Origin: Tenebrio molitor
Lineage: Eukaryota; Arthropoda; Insecta; Coleoptera; Tenebrionidae
Reading direction: 5' to 3'
Assembly: GCF_963966145.1 (NCBI RefSeq)
Contig: NC_091049.1
Coordinates: forward strand, 6,882,001 to 6,946,000
DNA length: 64,000 bases
Shown here: positions 32,974-43,584 of the stretch, one piece after another
Position numbering within the stretch: the first letter of the stretch is position 1
How the letters are laid out: each line of letters starts with the position of its first letter
Program-made: the position numbers and the translations under genes
Notes under the pieces: model-generated
Told to the model about the DNA's origin: nothing
Databases searched by the model: none
Seen by the model: only the letters and a program-made list of their open reading frames with translations

Positions 32974-33972
32974 ATGGCGAACATGATGTCCAGTCAGAAT
33001 AAATTTTGTCTTTATTTTCTTTTTCATATCCTGAAGTTAAGTTTGGAGTGCGAAGACACTCCGACGAGTTTAATGAGATATACAGTTTCGAATGACAAAT
33101 TAATTCAATTTGAGATTGAAGGAAACATTGTTGTAATAACTTCAGAGAGTATTTTGGTGCAGGTGGATTTGCTCAACAACACCAAATTGTGCAACAAAAT
33201 GTTGAGTATTTCGTACAGAGTCGAATCTCTTTGGTTTAGTGCTGGCAACATTAGAGAAATCGAGATTGACTTATTGAAAAATCAAAAAGTGGGTGACCAC
33301 CTTCACATTACCGGTGGCAAAATAAAAACCATAAAGAAACACACATTCAAAGATCTTGAAGTATCGGTTTTGGGTCTGTTCAGCAACGAGATTGTGACAA
33401 TAGAAGAAGAAGCTTTTGTTGGTTTGCCGTTTGTTTCCCTCATTAACCTAAGTCACAACAAAATAGAGTGGATCCACTTGAGAAGTTTTGTGGACGTGCC
33501 GGAACTGATCTTTCTGGATCTAAGCCACAACAACATCTCGAGAATAGAAAAACATTTTTTTCACTTCTGTCAACAGAACTCTTTAAGTATTAAGTTAAGT
33601 TACAACAGGATTGAGTCTGTAGATGATGAAGCTTTCGCTGGATCAAGACTCACAACTGTAGAACTCGATTTGAACTGGAACCATATCGAGTTGTTATCTT
33701 TTGGAATTTTTCAAGGTCGTCATTTTGACACCATCAGTCTGTTAGGAAACAACATTTCGAAAATCTCCACCAAGTTTTTTGATCAACATTACGACATTGA
33801 CACTTTAGACGTGAATTTCAACCACTTGGACGAGAAAAATTTTGAAGTGTTGAGGAACTGGGCACTGGAAAATAACGTTTCTCTTCCTTCTTTGGGGAAT
33901 TCTCGTGGAGTCAAAATAGAAATACGGGTTCTGTCGATTTTTGTTGCTTTGCTGGTCGGCAAGCTAGTCTGA
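32974..33972 (+). CDS. LRR surface protein G2, probably GPI-anchored
   Basis: 332 codons from the ATG matching G1 (352 if the upstream ATG at 32914 is used). Same build as G1: signal peptide, Cys26 and Cys73, about seven LRRs, a hydrophobic C-terminal tail. The gene and more than 1.5 kb of 3' flank are almost identical to the G1 unit, showing a recent tandem duplication with an offset of 5228 bases. Amino acid differences from G1 include positions on the repeat strands (SIKLSYN for GIDLSYN, ELDLNWN for ELQLNWN). No disabling change is visible, so it is probably functional. Confidence 0.85.
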   Translation: MANMMSSQNKFCLYFLFHILKLSLECEDTPTSLMRYTVSNDKLIQFEIEGNIVVITSESILVQVDLLNNTKLCNKMLSISYRVESLWFSAGNIREIEIDLLKNQKVGDHLHITGGKIKTIKKHTFKDLEVSVLGLFSNEIVTIEEEAFVGLPFVSLINLSHNKIEWIHLRSFVDVPELIFLDLSHNNISRIEKHFFHFCQQNSLSIKLSYNRIESVDDEAFAGSRLTTVELDLNWNHIELLSFGIFQGRHFDTISLLGNNISKISTKFFDQHYDIDTLDVNFNHLDEKNFEVLRNWALENNVSLPSLGNSRGVKIEIRVLSIFVALLVGKLV

Positions 33973-35592
33973 AGAGATTGTTGAAATTCGAATTGTTTGA
34001 AAAATCTGCACAGCTTAATTGTAGCACCTTGTGTCGTGTCTAAACGAGTAGATTCCAATGGATTTCTCGGTCGCTTTAGCAAAATTTTTTATTCACCTTT
34101 TCTACTCATTTTTTAATGAATCTTAAAAATCAAGTGTTGTTTCCAGCAGTAAATTTAATTATAATCTAACTAAATATGCAATATACAAGGTGATAAAAAA
34201 GAAACAAATCAAGAGTGAAACCTCATCTTTTGTTTTATCGAAACGTTTGTCTTGGTTTGAGTCGTACGCATCTCTAAACTTTGCCGAAATCGAATAGTAG
34301 TTTTTTAGGTTAACAACAGCCCACCGTTGCTATAAAATTGACGTTTCTTTGACATTTCTGAGAAAATTCTGCTTACCAGTGGCGTCTCGTTTGGTAATCA
34401 ACTGTAATTCCTCTATTCATTATATTCTTGTCTTTTTCTTACACAATTGACCAGAAAATCGCATTCATAAAATTATAACCAATCAAATTTTGTAATTTTT
34501 ACTTTAGCAACCAATAAGACGATGATTTAGTGGAAATCACCATGGACATCACACAACACACTGATTTCCGCAAATCACTCTAGAGAGATTTTCGGAAATC
34601 ATATCACGCGGCCATTCATTCATCAATATACACTTGTAAATAATTTTATTTATGCGATTTTCTAGCTGAATCTATTTCGAGCCGTTTTGATTTCCAGAAA
34701 TTATTATTTCTCCCTGTCTCGTTCTTTTAGCGTAATCACCACTCACTGGCGTTTGTGGTAATTAATACGCAAAAAGAACTCGACAGGTCGAAATAATTTC
34801 CGGAAATCAAAACGGCTCTTAATAGATTATATATGGAAATACCACAATTTAAAAAAATTTCATAATTTTGTTATTATTAGGTATCTTCGATTTCGCCGAT
34901 AACTTCTCTCATTTCTCAACATTATTTTTTTTAACATCTGTACATTTATTTTCTCATTATTTTTTCTTCTATTTCCAAGTATTATTTAAATGAAACTTTG
35001 TTTGGAATTATGTGTTTAACTAAGGGGTCAACATGTTATCGTTTTAACCACCAATTACAAAATAAAAATGCGGGATTCCCGCTGGCCAGTTTAAAGAATA
35101 TAACAAGAACATCTATGCAATTAAATGAAAGGAGAAAATAAGGAAAGAGGAAACTTGGAATGGAAAATGAGAAAAACGTTTTGATTAATGCAATACATAT
35201 GATTTTACTAATTTGTGCCAGTTCTCAGAAAATATGTTAAATGTGTACAATATGGTGTCATGGTGTCTACACTAATAAACAGTGGTTAAAATACAGAATA
35301 GTTAGAAGAAACAATAAAGCAACTATGCATATATTGTGATTTTATTTTCTTTACCATGATCTGCACAAGACTGAATTTCATAATTTCAAATCGTTTCTTG
35401 ATTTCAATTAATTTATCTATAATTTCATTTACAAATTTGCAGATTGTGTTTATTTAATTTTTGATTAGGCCATCTTTGCATTCTCCATCTTTAGACGTTA
35501 ATTTATTTCTTGTGTAGTTGACCAACAACCTGCTGGTCACTCTGTAGAATCAATAAACGAGAATGTATAATTAATTAGGTGAGATGAGATAT
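33973..35592. other. 3' flank of G2 (copy of G1 flank)
   Basis: Near-identical copy of 28745-30377; no gene. Confidence 0.7.
34679..34818. repeat. 140-bp palindrome, copy of 29451-29590
   Basis: Same arms and loop as behind G1, duplicated with the unit. Confidence 0.7.
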
Positions 35593-35902
35593 ATACAGGT
35601 GTATTTGAAATACATGTGTTAGTTTTAACCAGAGAAGGAACTCGATAATTCATTAAACTTTTCTCTCAAATTAGTCATCAAAGTGTATACCCGCCTGTGA
35701 GTAAGGACGAAAATTTTCTGTTGTGATAGAAACGGAGCCTTTTCAAAAAGTTACATGTTACAGAAAAAATTAAATAATTAAAATAAACATTTTTATAGTT
35801 ACAAAAAATTGAGCCTAGTTAATCACACAAAAAGACTTGTTTGGTAAAAATTGGGAAGGTAAAAATTTTGGAACACGCGTATTTCAGATACACTCTGTAT
35901 AT
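35593..35902. mobile_element. MITE in 3' flank of G2
   Basis: Copy of the 30378-30757 element with internal deletion; both termini remain but are slightly diverged (TACAGGTGTATTTGAAATAC left). Confidence 0.65.
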
Positions 35903-36122
35903 TTAAAAAAAAAAAAAATAAGAGGCAAAAGACGAGTATTTCAAATTGAAAAATTGCAAATGAAAAAATGAGTTCTTTTAAGGCATTCTAATTTCCTTAT
36001 TAAGTACTTTTCTGTACAGATATATTTTTTTAAATATCCTCTGCGGAATTATATAGAAATTATGGAAAATACTTATCTTGTCCAGAAAAAGTTTTCAGAC
36101 GTTTTGGTACATTTTACAGTAA

Positions 36123-36400
36123 TTAAAATGAATGTTTTCCATATCCGTAGATAAATCTGCAAAGAATCGATGGAAAAATCAAAATTAAATAGGATTTTCC
36201 TTTGTTATTTTCAACCGAATTGTTTCCTGTATTTAAAGTAACGTTATATGTACAGCTCCAAGTCGTCAAGGCCTCAACGGTCTCCTCGTTCAAAGGATTA
36301 CCACTCACAAAGAACAACGTTATATTTGTACATTTTTCAAAGAAGTCGTTAGAAATGTGGCTAATGTTGTTATATTCCAAATCGAAGCTGCTGCAGGTTT
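36123..36400 (-). pseudogene. 3' relic of an H-type LRR gene
   Basis: 85 open codons: the last LRR (MEYNNISHISNDFFEKCTN), then NPLNEETVEALTTW and the H-like tail. The upstream part is cut off abruptly. Longer than the related relic at 30970, so the two duplicated units decayed differently. Confidence 0.7.
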
Positions 36401-37989
36401 TTTATTTTTTCTTCTCATATGAGTTGTGCCTTTTCCTTTCATTATTCTTTAGGCCGTTTGGCTAAAAAGAATTATGTTTCATTATTTTCATTGCTTCTGT
36501 CCAGCAAAAACGTTTTAGCATCATATAATAAATCGTGAATTTTAAAAATATTTAAACAAATGCTTCATTATCAATTTTTTTCTTTTCTTCTACCCCGTTT
36601 AACAAAATCAAAAGTTACCGTTTTCTTGATGATTAGTAGAGTGTATCATTAAAAGCAGAAGTGAGGCTTTTTGTGCTAAGCCCAAATATTGAAGACCGAG
36701 ACGAAGTTGAGGCCGAACTGGCCGAAGCACAAAAACACCTTCTTGATCTTTAGACGTTGATTTCTTTCTTGTGCAGATTCTTCTTAGTTTACTAAACCAT
36801 CTGAAAGAATCTGAATATAAAAAGTGAGTTTCTTGCTGGTTATTCTCTAGAATAAGCAAACAAAAATTATGTAGTTAATTAGATGAAAGGAAAACAATTC
36901 AAATAACAACAATACCAATATTAGAAAGAATTGCAAATAATACACAAAAAATGTGTACTTCAAATAAGAAAATCAGATAATGAATATGTCCATTCACCAA
37001 TAACAAACCTTCCATTTCGAAAGTAAGAAACAACAATGAACGTGTTCTATTCAACAGAATAAACCATAGTGAAGAAAATAAGGCTAAAATAAAACATCAA
37101 ACATTAAAGCATAACCTCACAAATGTTGCCAGTCTGTTTACCTTTAAAAGCGGACGTACTTGCAACTTGTATTGAAAAATACAGATTTTTGGTGTTTATT
37201 AACTCTGATTAACTGCGATAAAACGAATATAAGGAACGAAAACTCGACTGAGAAGCGCAAACGAAGACTCGACTGACAAGCGGGAACAAAACGTCATTAA
37301 TGCCAGAAGTGACCGTGAAAACGAACTAAAATTAGGCATCTGTTTCAAAAAAGCGGCACAGTAATTTTTTTTTCCAAGGCTGGCTTGACCCGACAATCAT
37401 TTATAGAGACCCTGCAGTTAATTATATCAGAGGAGAATAAATGAAACAATAACAATACCATATTAGAAAGATTAACAAATAGACGACAAAATAGAAGAAT
37501 ACTTCGAATGAAAAAGAATGGGTGGGAAGAAAACAGAAGATCGAGTGTTAAATAATAATTAAAATTAATCTTTTTTTTTATCAACCAACCCGTCATTAAG
37601 ACCAAGAGCGCCATTATTGTTGAAAATATTTTTATTATACTTTGAAAGACTGTTTCATGACACCTACCAGGTAATATTTTTCACGAAAACAACATAAAGT
37701 TCTTCTTTGTTCACTTTTACTATTAATAAGTCATCTTTAGGGTGCGGCAACACATTCACAAGTCCAAACATTAACGATCCAAAAGTCTTTCTATCAAGTG
37801 GGCCGTGACAGTTGGGCTGCAGCATATTTGGCGCATATTTAAGTGAAAATTAAAAATATATTTGTTAGCCTGTCCGTATCCTTTGATTTTTTTAATTTGA
37901 CATTTTTTTATTTTATGGTGTAATAATAATAACGTCATGGCTGACTTGATAGAAAGACTTTGGATCGCATCGTATATATTTTCCCATGA
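36401..37989. other. intergenic of unit 2
   Basis: No intact gene. 36560-36890 matches 41665-42120 (GTGCTAAGCCCA, GGCCGAGACGAAG, CACCTTCTTGATCTTTAGAC). 37310-37990 matches 31141-31799. A MITE-like end (TTTATAGAGACCCTGCAG) lies near 37396-37413. Confidence 0.6.
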
Positions 37990-38285
37990 ACAATTATAAC
38001 AGTTTAATTGTAAACTGTTGTAATGACTTCAGAGAGTATCTTGGGGCAGGTGGAGTTGTTGAAAAATTCCGAATTGTGCAGCACCATGTTGAGTTATTTA
38101 TTATACAGTCAAATCTCTTTGATTCAATGCTGCCAACGTTCTAGAAATCGAAAACGAGTTTTTAATGACTCAAAAAGTGTTTAACAATCTTTACATAGCA
38201 AAATTACAAAATAGGAGCCACTTTTAAAGAACTTGAAGTCTCGTTTTGCATCAATTCAACAACAAGATTGTGACAATAGACCCTT
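37990..38285 (+). pseudogene. LRR pseudogene, N-terminal half
   Basis: Duplicate of the fragment at 31800-32105, with its own additional indels. Confidence 0.65.
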
Positions 38286-38344
38286 TATTCTTCTAATTTT
38301 ATGTTATTTAAATTATTGTTATTAATTATCACTAACTTATTCAT

Positions 38345-38460
38345 ACCAACTACGGCAAAATAAAAACCCTAAAGAAACAGACTCAATTTCGGGTCTGTTT
38401 AACAATGGAATTGTAGCAATAGAAAAAGAAGAAGAAGATGATGAAATAGCTTCTCGAAGG
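38345..38460 (+). pseudogene. collapsed LRR remnant upstream of G3
   Basis: Third copy of the deletion-joined remnant (see 26890 and 32168). Confidence 0.6.
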
Positions 38461-38668
38461 AATTTATTGATTGCTTTCACAATTACGGTAATAATATCCC
38501 TCAGTAGTTTGGACAAGTCTTGTGACAAAAACTTCTAAATGAAATTAGGAAATATGTTTTCTTAATCTAAAATTCTCGTCTTTCTCTTTCTGAACTATGC
38601 TACAGAATACAAATAAAAGAGAAAAGAATGCAGACGAGAACAGAATATGAGATAAATAATAGAATTAA

Positions 38669-38873
38669 TACAGGGTCATTATAAATAATTGTTCCATCGC
38701 ACAAATTTTAGATGTGCCGTCAGCCTGACAACGTTAGACAAACTAGTAGACTGATTTCCACTACCGCCGGTAGCGTCACCAATCGGCGATACTAGTCTCA
38801 CTCATGTTATGAGGCTTTCGGCACATTCAACTACGTCACCAACGCCTACTGCGATGGGACAATCATTTATAAT
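38669..38873. mobile_element. MITE upstream of G3, right end lost
   Basis: Left end TACAGGGTCATTATAAAT intact; the right side stops at ATCATTTATAAT and lacks the final GACCCTGTA. Same family and position as at 27236 and 32469. Confidence 0.75.
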
Positions 38874-38939
38874 ACTTCTTGGTTTTCCTTGTGATAAATT
38901 GTTTTTTAATTTTTTGAAGCGACATAAATTTTCCCTGCC

Positions 38940-39171
38940 GAACTTGTTCCAAGAAACTTGGTCAAAATTTTTCCCAAATGACCGAATCTTGACATTGCCT
39001 AACAACTTCCACTTTTCCTATACCTAATACCACCAAATTATCCAACTAAACCGGACGAATTCCATAATTATTTTTCGAAACACTGTCATTATGTTGTGAA
39101 AGACTGGTGTTATGACGACACGTGTTAGACAATATTATAGTGGAAAAGGAGACACATGGGACAGTTGGCGG
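38940..39171 (+). promoter_or_regulatory. conserved 5' flank of G3
   Basis: Same block as upstream of G1, G2 and G4. Confidence 0.4.
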
Positions 39172-40170
39172 ATGGCGAACATGATGTCCTGTCAGAATAA
39201 ATTTTATCTTTATTTTATTTTTCATATCCTGAAGTTAAGTTTGGAGTGCGAAGACACTCCGACGAGTTTAATCAGATACACAGTTTCGAATGACAAATTA
39301 ACTGAATTTGAGATTGAAGGAAACATTGTTGTAACAACTTCAGAAAGTCTTTTGGTCCAGGTGGATTTGCTCAACAACACCAAATTGTGCAACAAAATGT
39401 TGAGTATTTCGTACAGTGTTAGATCTCTTTGGTTCAGTGCTGGCAACATTAGAGAAATCGAGAGTGAGTTATTGAAGAATCAAAAAGTAAGTGACAACCT
39501 TCACATTACCGATGGCAAAATACAAACTATAAAGAAACACACATTCAAAGATCTTGAAGTATCGGTTTTGGGTCTGTACAGCAACGAGATTGTGACAATA
39601 GAAGAAGAAGCTTTTGTTGGTCTTCCCTTTGTTTCTTTGATAAACCTAAGTCACAACAAAATAGAGTGGATCCACTTGAGAAGCTTTGTGGACGTGCCGG
39701 AACTGATCTCTCTGGATCTAAGCCACAACAACATCTCGAGAATAGAAAAACATTTTTTTCACTTCTGTCAACAGAACTCTTTAAATATTAAGTTAAGTTA
39801 CAACAGGATTGAGTCTGTAGATGATGAAGCTTTCGCTGGATCAACACTGACAACTGTAGAACTCGATCTGAACTGGAACCATATCGAGTTTTTATCTTTT
39901 GGAATTTTTCAAGGTCGTCATTTTGACACCATCAATCTGCTAGGAAACAACATTTCGAAAATCTCCACCAAGTTTTTTGATCAACATTACGACATCGACA
40001 CTTTAGACGTGAATTTGAACCATATGGACGAGGAAAATTTGGAAGTGTTGAGGAATTGGGCACAGAAGAATAACGTTTCTCTTCACTCTTTGGGGAATTC
40101 TCGTGGAGTCAAAATAGAAATACGGGTTCTGTCGATGTTTATTACTTTGCTGGTCGGCAAGCTAGTCTGA
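39172..40170 (+). CDS. LRR surface protein G3, probably GPI-anchored
   Basis: 332 codons from the G1-equivalent ATG (352 from the in-frame ATG at 39112). Signal peptide, two N-terminal cysteines, about seven LRRs and a C-terminal tail reading RVLSMFITLLVGKLV. It closely resembles G1 and G2 but its 3' flank lacks the palindromic block shared by those two, so it branched earlier. Its repeats differ at strand positions (NIKLSYN, ELDLNWN). No disabling mutation. Confidence 0.85.
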   Translation: MANMMSCQNKFYLYFIFHILKLSLECEDTPTSLIRYTVSNDKLTEFEIEGNIVVTTSESLLVQVDLLNNTKLCNKMLSISYSVRSLWFSAGNIREIESELLKNQKVSDNLHITDGKIQTIKKHTFKDLEVSVLGLYSNEIVTIEEEAFVGLPFVSLINLSHNKIEWIHLRSFVDVPELISLDLSHNNISRIEKHFFHFCQQNSLNIKLSYNRIESVDDEAFAGSTLTTVELDLNWNHIEFLSFGIFQGRHFDTINLLGNNISKISTKFFDQHYDIDTLDVNLNHMDEENLEVLRNWAQKNNVSLHSLGNSRGVKIEIRVLSMFITLLVGKLV

Positions 40171-42295
40171 AGAGATTGTTGAAATTCGAACTGTTTGAAA
40201 AATCTGCACGGCTTAATTGTAGCACTTTGTGTCTGAAGGAGTAGATTCCATATAGGTTTCTCGTTCTCTTTAGCAAAATTTCACCTTTTCACTCATTCTT
40301 TAGAGAAGACGAGTCTTTTAAAAAACAAAATGTTGTTTCCAGCGGTAAATTTAATTCTAATCTAACCAATTCAATATATGTACAAGGTGATTAAAAAAAC
40401 ACAACAAGAGCGAAACCTCATCTTTTGTTTTACCTAAACGTTTGTCTTGGTTTGAGTCGTACGCATCTGTAAACTTTGCTGAAATCGAATAGTAGTTTTT
40501 TAGGTTAACAACAGCACACCGTTGCTTTAAAATTGAGGTTTCTTTGACATTTCAGAGAAAATTCTGCTTACCAGTGGCGTCGCGTTTGGTAATATCCTGT
40601 AATTCCTCTATTCATCATATTCTTGTCTTTTTCTTACACAATTGACCAGGAAATACCACAATACCTCATTTCTCAACAGTATGTTTTCTGTTTTTAACAT
40701 CTGGACATTTATTTTCTCATTATTTTTTCTTCGACTTCTATTTAAATGAAACTTTCTTTAGAATTATGTGTTTAACTAAGGAGTCAACATGTTATCGTTT
40801 TAACCACCAATTACAAAATAAAAATGCGGGATTCTCGCCGGTCAGTTTAAAGAGTAGAACAAGAACATCTAGGCAATTAAATGAAAGAAGAAAATAAGGA
40901 AATAGGAAACTTGGAATGGAAAATGAGAAAAACGTTTTGATTAATGCAATACATATAATTTCACTAATTTGTGCCAGCTCTCAGAAAATATGTTAAATGT
41001 GTACAATATGGTGTCACAGTGTTTACACTAATAAAGAGTGGTTAAAATACAGAATAGTTAGAAGAAACAATAAAGCAACTATGCATATATTGTGATTTTA
41101 TTTTCTTCACCATGATCTGCACAAGACTGTGCATTTCATAATTTCAAATCTTTTCTTGGTTTCAATTAATTTATCTATAATTTCATCTACAAATTTTCAG
41201 ATTGTGTTAATTTTATTTTTGATTAGGCCATCTTTGCATTCTCCATCTTTAGACGTTAATTTATTTCTTGTGTAGTTGACCAACAATTTGCTGGCCACTC
41301 TGTAGAATCAATAAACGAGAATGTATAATTAATTAGGTGAGATGAGATATATACAGGGTGTATCTGAAATACGTGTGTTAATTTTAACCAGAGAAGGAAC
41401 TCGCTAATTCATTAAACTTTTCTCTATAACATTTTTGCGAAAAAGCATTACAAATTGATTAAAAATTGGGAACAAATTAGTCATCAAAGTGTATACCCGC
41501 CTGTGGGTAAGAGCGAAAATTTTCTGTTGTGATTGAAACGGAGCCTTGTCAAAGAGTTACATTGTTACAGAAAAAAATAAATAATTAAAATTAAAATTTT
41601 CATGGTTACAAAAAATGAGGACTTTCATAACTAGTTGTACAAATAACAATAATCAAATACTTCATTATCAATTTTTTTCTTTTCTTCTGCTCCGTGGAAC
41701 AAAATCAAAAGTAATCGTTTTCTTGATGATCCTTAAAAAGATAAACAAAACTAAAATTAAACTGCTCAACAAATTAATTAATCTTCAAGTTCAGTTTCTT
41801 TTTCATTTATTTTGTAAACGTTTTGGCAATATTTACTTCCATGGAAATAAAAAACATTTACTGACAAATTAGTAGATTATATCATTAAGAGTAGAAGTGA
41901 GTCTTTTTGTGCTAAGCCCAGACATTGAAGGCCGAGACGAAGTCGAGGTCGAAACTGGGCGAAGCACAAAAACACCTTCTTGATCTTTAGACCTTGATTT
42001 ATTTCTTGTGTAGAATTCTTCTTAATTGACTAAACTATTTGAAAGAAAGACAAATGTAAAATGTGGGTTTCTTGCTGGTTACTCTCTAGAATAGCAAACG
42101 AGAATATGTAGTTAATTAAATGAAAGAAAAATAATTCAAATAACAATAAGACCATATTAGAATGAATTGCAAATAATAGACAAAAAATTAGTACATACTT
42201 CAAATAAAAATCTGGAACTAGAGAACTAGACAATATCGAAATTGCTTATCTTGTCGAGAAATTTGTTGTACAAGTGTTGTTACATTTTCCATTAA
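40171..42295. other. 3' flank of G3
   Basis: Homologous to the flanks of G1/G2 with deletions, then unique AT-rich DNA and a stretch matching 36560-36890. Short open frames only. Confidence 0.6.
41349..41610. mobile_element. MITE in 3' flank of G3, right end missing
   Basis: Left terminus TACAGGGTGTATCTGAAATA as in 30378-30757; no right terminus found. Confidence 0.55.
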
Positions 42296-43300
42296 TTAAA
42301 ATGATTGTTTTCCGTATGCGGAGACAAATCTGCAAAGAATCGACGCAAATATCAAAATTGAAAAAGATTTTTCTTTGCTACTTTCAGCGGAATCTTTTCC
42401 TGCATTTAACGTAACGTTATTTCTAGAGCTGCAAATCATCAAGGCCTCCACAGTCTCGTTGTCCAAAGGATTACCACTCAGAAAGAAAAACTTTATATTT
42501 GTACGTTTTTCAAATAAGTCGTTAGAAATATGAGTAATGTTGTTGTATTCCAAATCGACGGTGCTAAAGTGACAACCACTCAAAACTTTAGACAGAGAAT
42601 CGATATGATTTTGTAGCACACTCAGAACGACATTTTCTGCTTTCATCCCATAGAACGGTGCTCCATCCAGCGCCTCCAATTTGTTGTACATCAAATTAAT
42701 CACTCCACCAACTTGTTCCAAGAATTTGAAGAAACTCCTCGGTACATTTTTGATATTGTTATTTTGGGCAGAGAAAAATTGCAATTGGGGCAAACTGACG
42801 AAGCTGGTTGATTCCAATTGTATTATTTGGTTGTCTCTTAAGTCCACACTCACAACTTGGGGCAGACTCACAAAAGCTTAACCCTCCAGTGTTGTAATTT
42901 CGTTGTGATACAAACTTATCGACGCAACTTTCAAATCCTTGAACGTGTGTCTTCTTATAACTTTCATCCTGCCAGAATGAATCTCAATGAAATCTTGTAC
43001 ACCTTGTCCTTCCAAGAAATTTGCTTCCATTTCTACAACATCGGAAGCATTGAACGACAGATATGTGAACATGTAATAACCGGAGAACAGTTTCTTGCAT
43101 AAAGTCATGATGTTTGAATGATGTACGACGACTTCTGATTCGTTTGCTGCTATTATCACCCTTCCTGTTTTCTCTTCGGTGATATTTGTGGAAACAGTAT
43201 ATCTAAGCAAACCTAAATGCGATTCACTGCACCCCAAAACCATTGAATGGAGGAGGCAAGAAGCCAAACAGGAAAGATGAACACTGAACATCGTCATCAT
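42296..43300 (-). pseudogene. LRR gene H, one in-frame stop
   Basis: A full-length LRR gene of the cluster: signal peptide near MFSVHLSCLASCLLHSMVLG, a C.ES..GLLRYTV start of the N-terminal domain, the conserved HTFKDL segment, then LRRs, a NPLDNETVEAL last repeat and a hydrophobic tail. It is interrupted only by TAA (minus strand, 42878-42880) inside the segment that paralogues read as EEEAFVGLP, where a single G-to-T change would explain it. The rest of the frame is open, 334 codons overall. Either a very young pseudogene, a polymorphic null allele, a sequencing error or stop readthrough; I favour pseudogene. Confidence 0.75.
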
Positions 43301-43584
43301 CGTGTGAAGGAAAGATAGTTCTTGGACGAATTTCGCGCAACAACTTAATACCTTAATATCAGAATTTTTTTATAATCGCTTTCGACATAATAATTGAAAT
43401 TGTATTATAAAAGCACTGAAATTGCTTCGATAAGTTTTAGGACAAGAAATTGAAGCAATGAATATCGGTACGCAAAACTTCCAAAAAAATGACTGACAAA
43501 TATTTTCGTTACTCGTTTTTCTTTTCCTGAATTATACGAGCAAATACTATTGAAACAAGACAATTGAAGTTTAAAAATCAATAT
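43301..43584. other. 5' flank of H
   Basis: Short AT-rich spacer before the retrotransposon; nothing else seen. Confidence 0.4.

Noticed and set aside
42296..42871. H as two separate genes (191 and 140 codons)
   Set aside because: Both are one gene interrupted by a single stop; paralogues read straight through.
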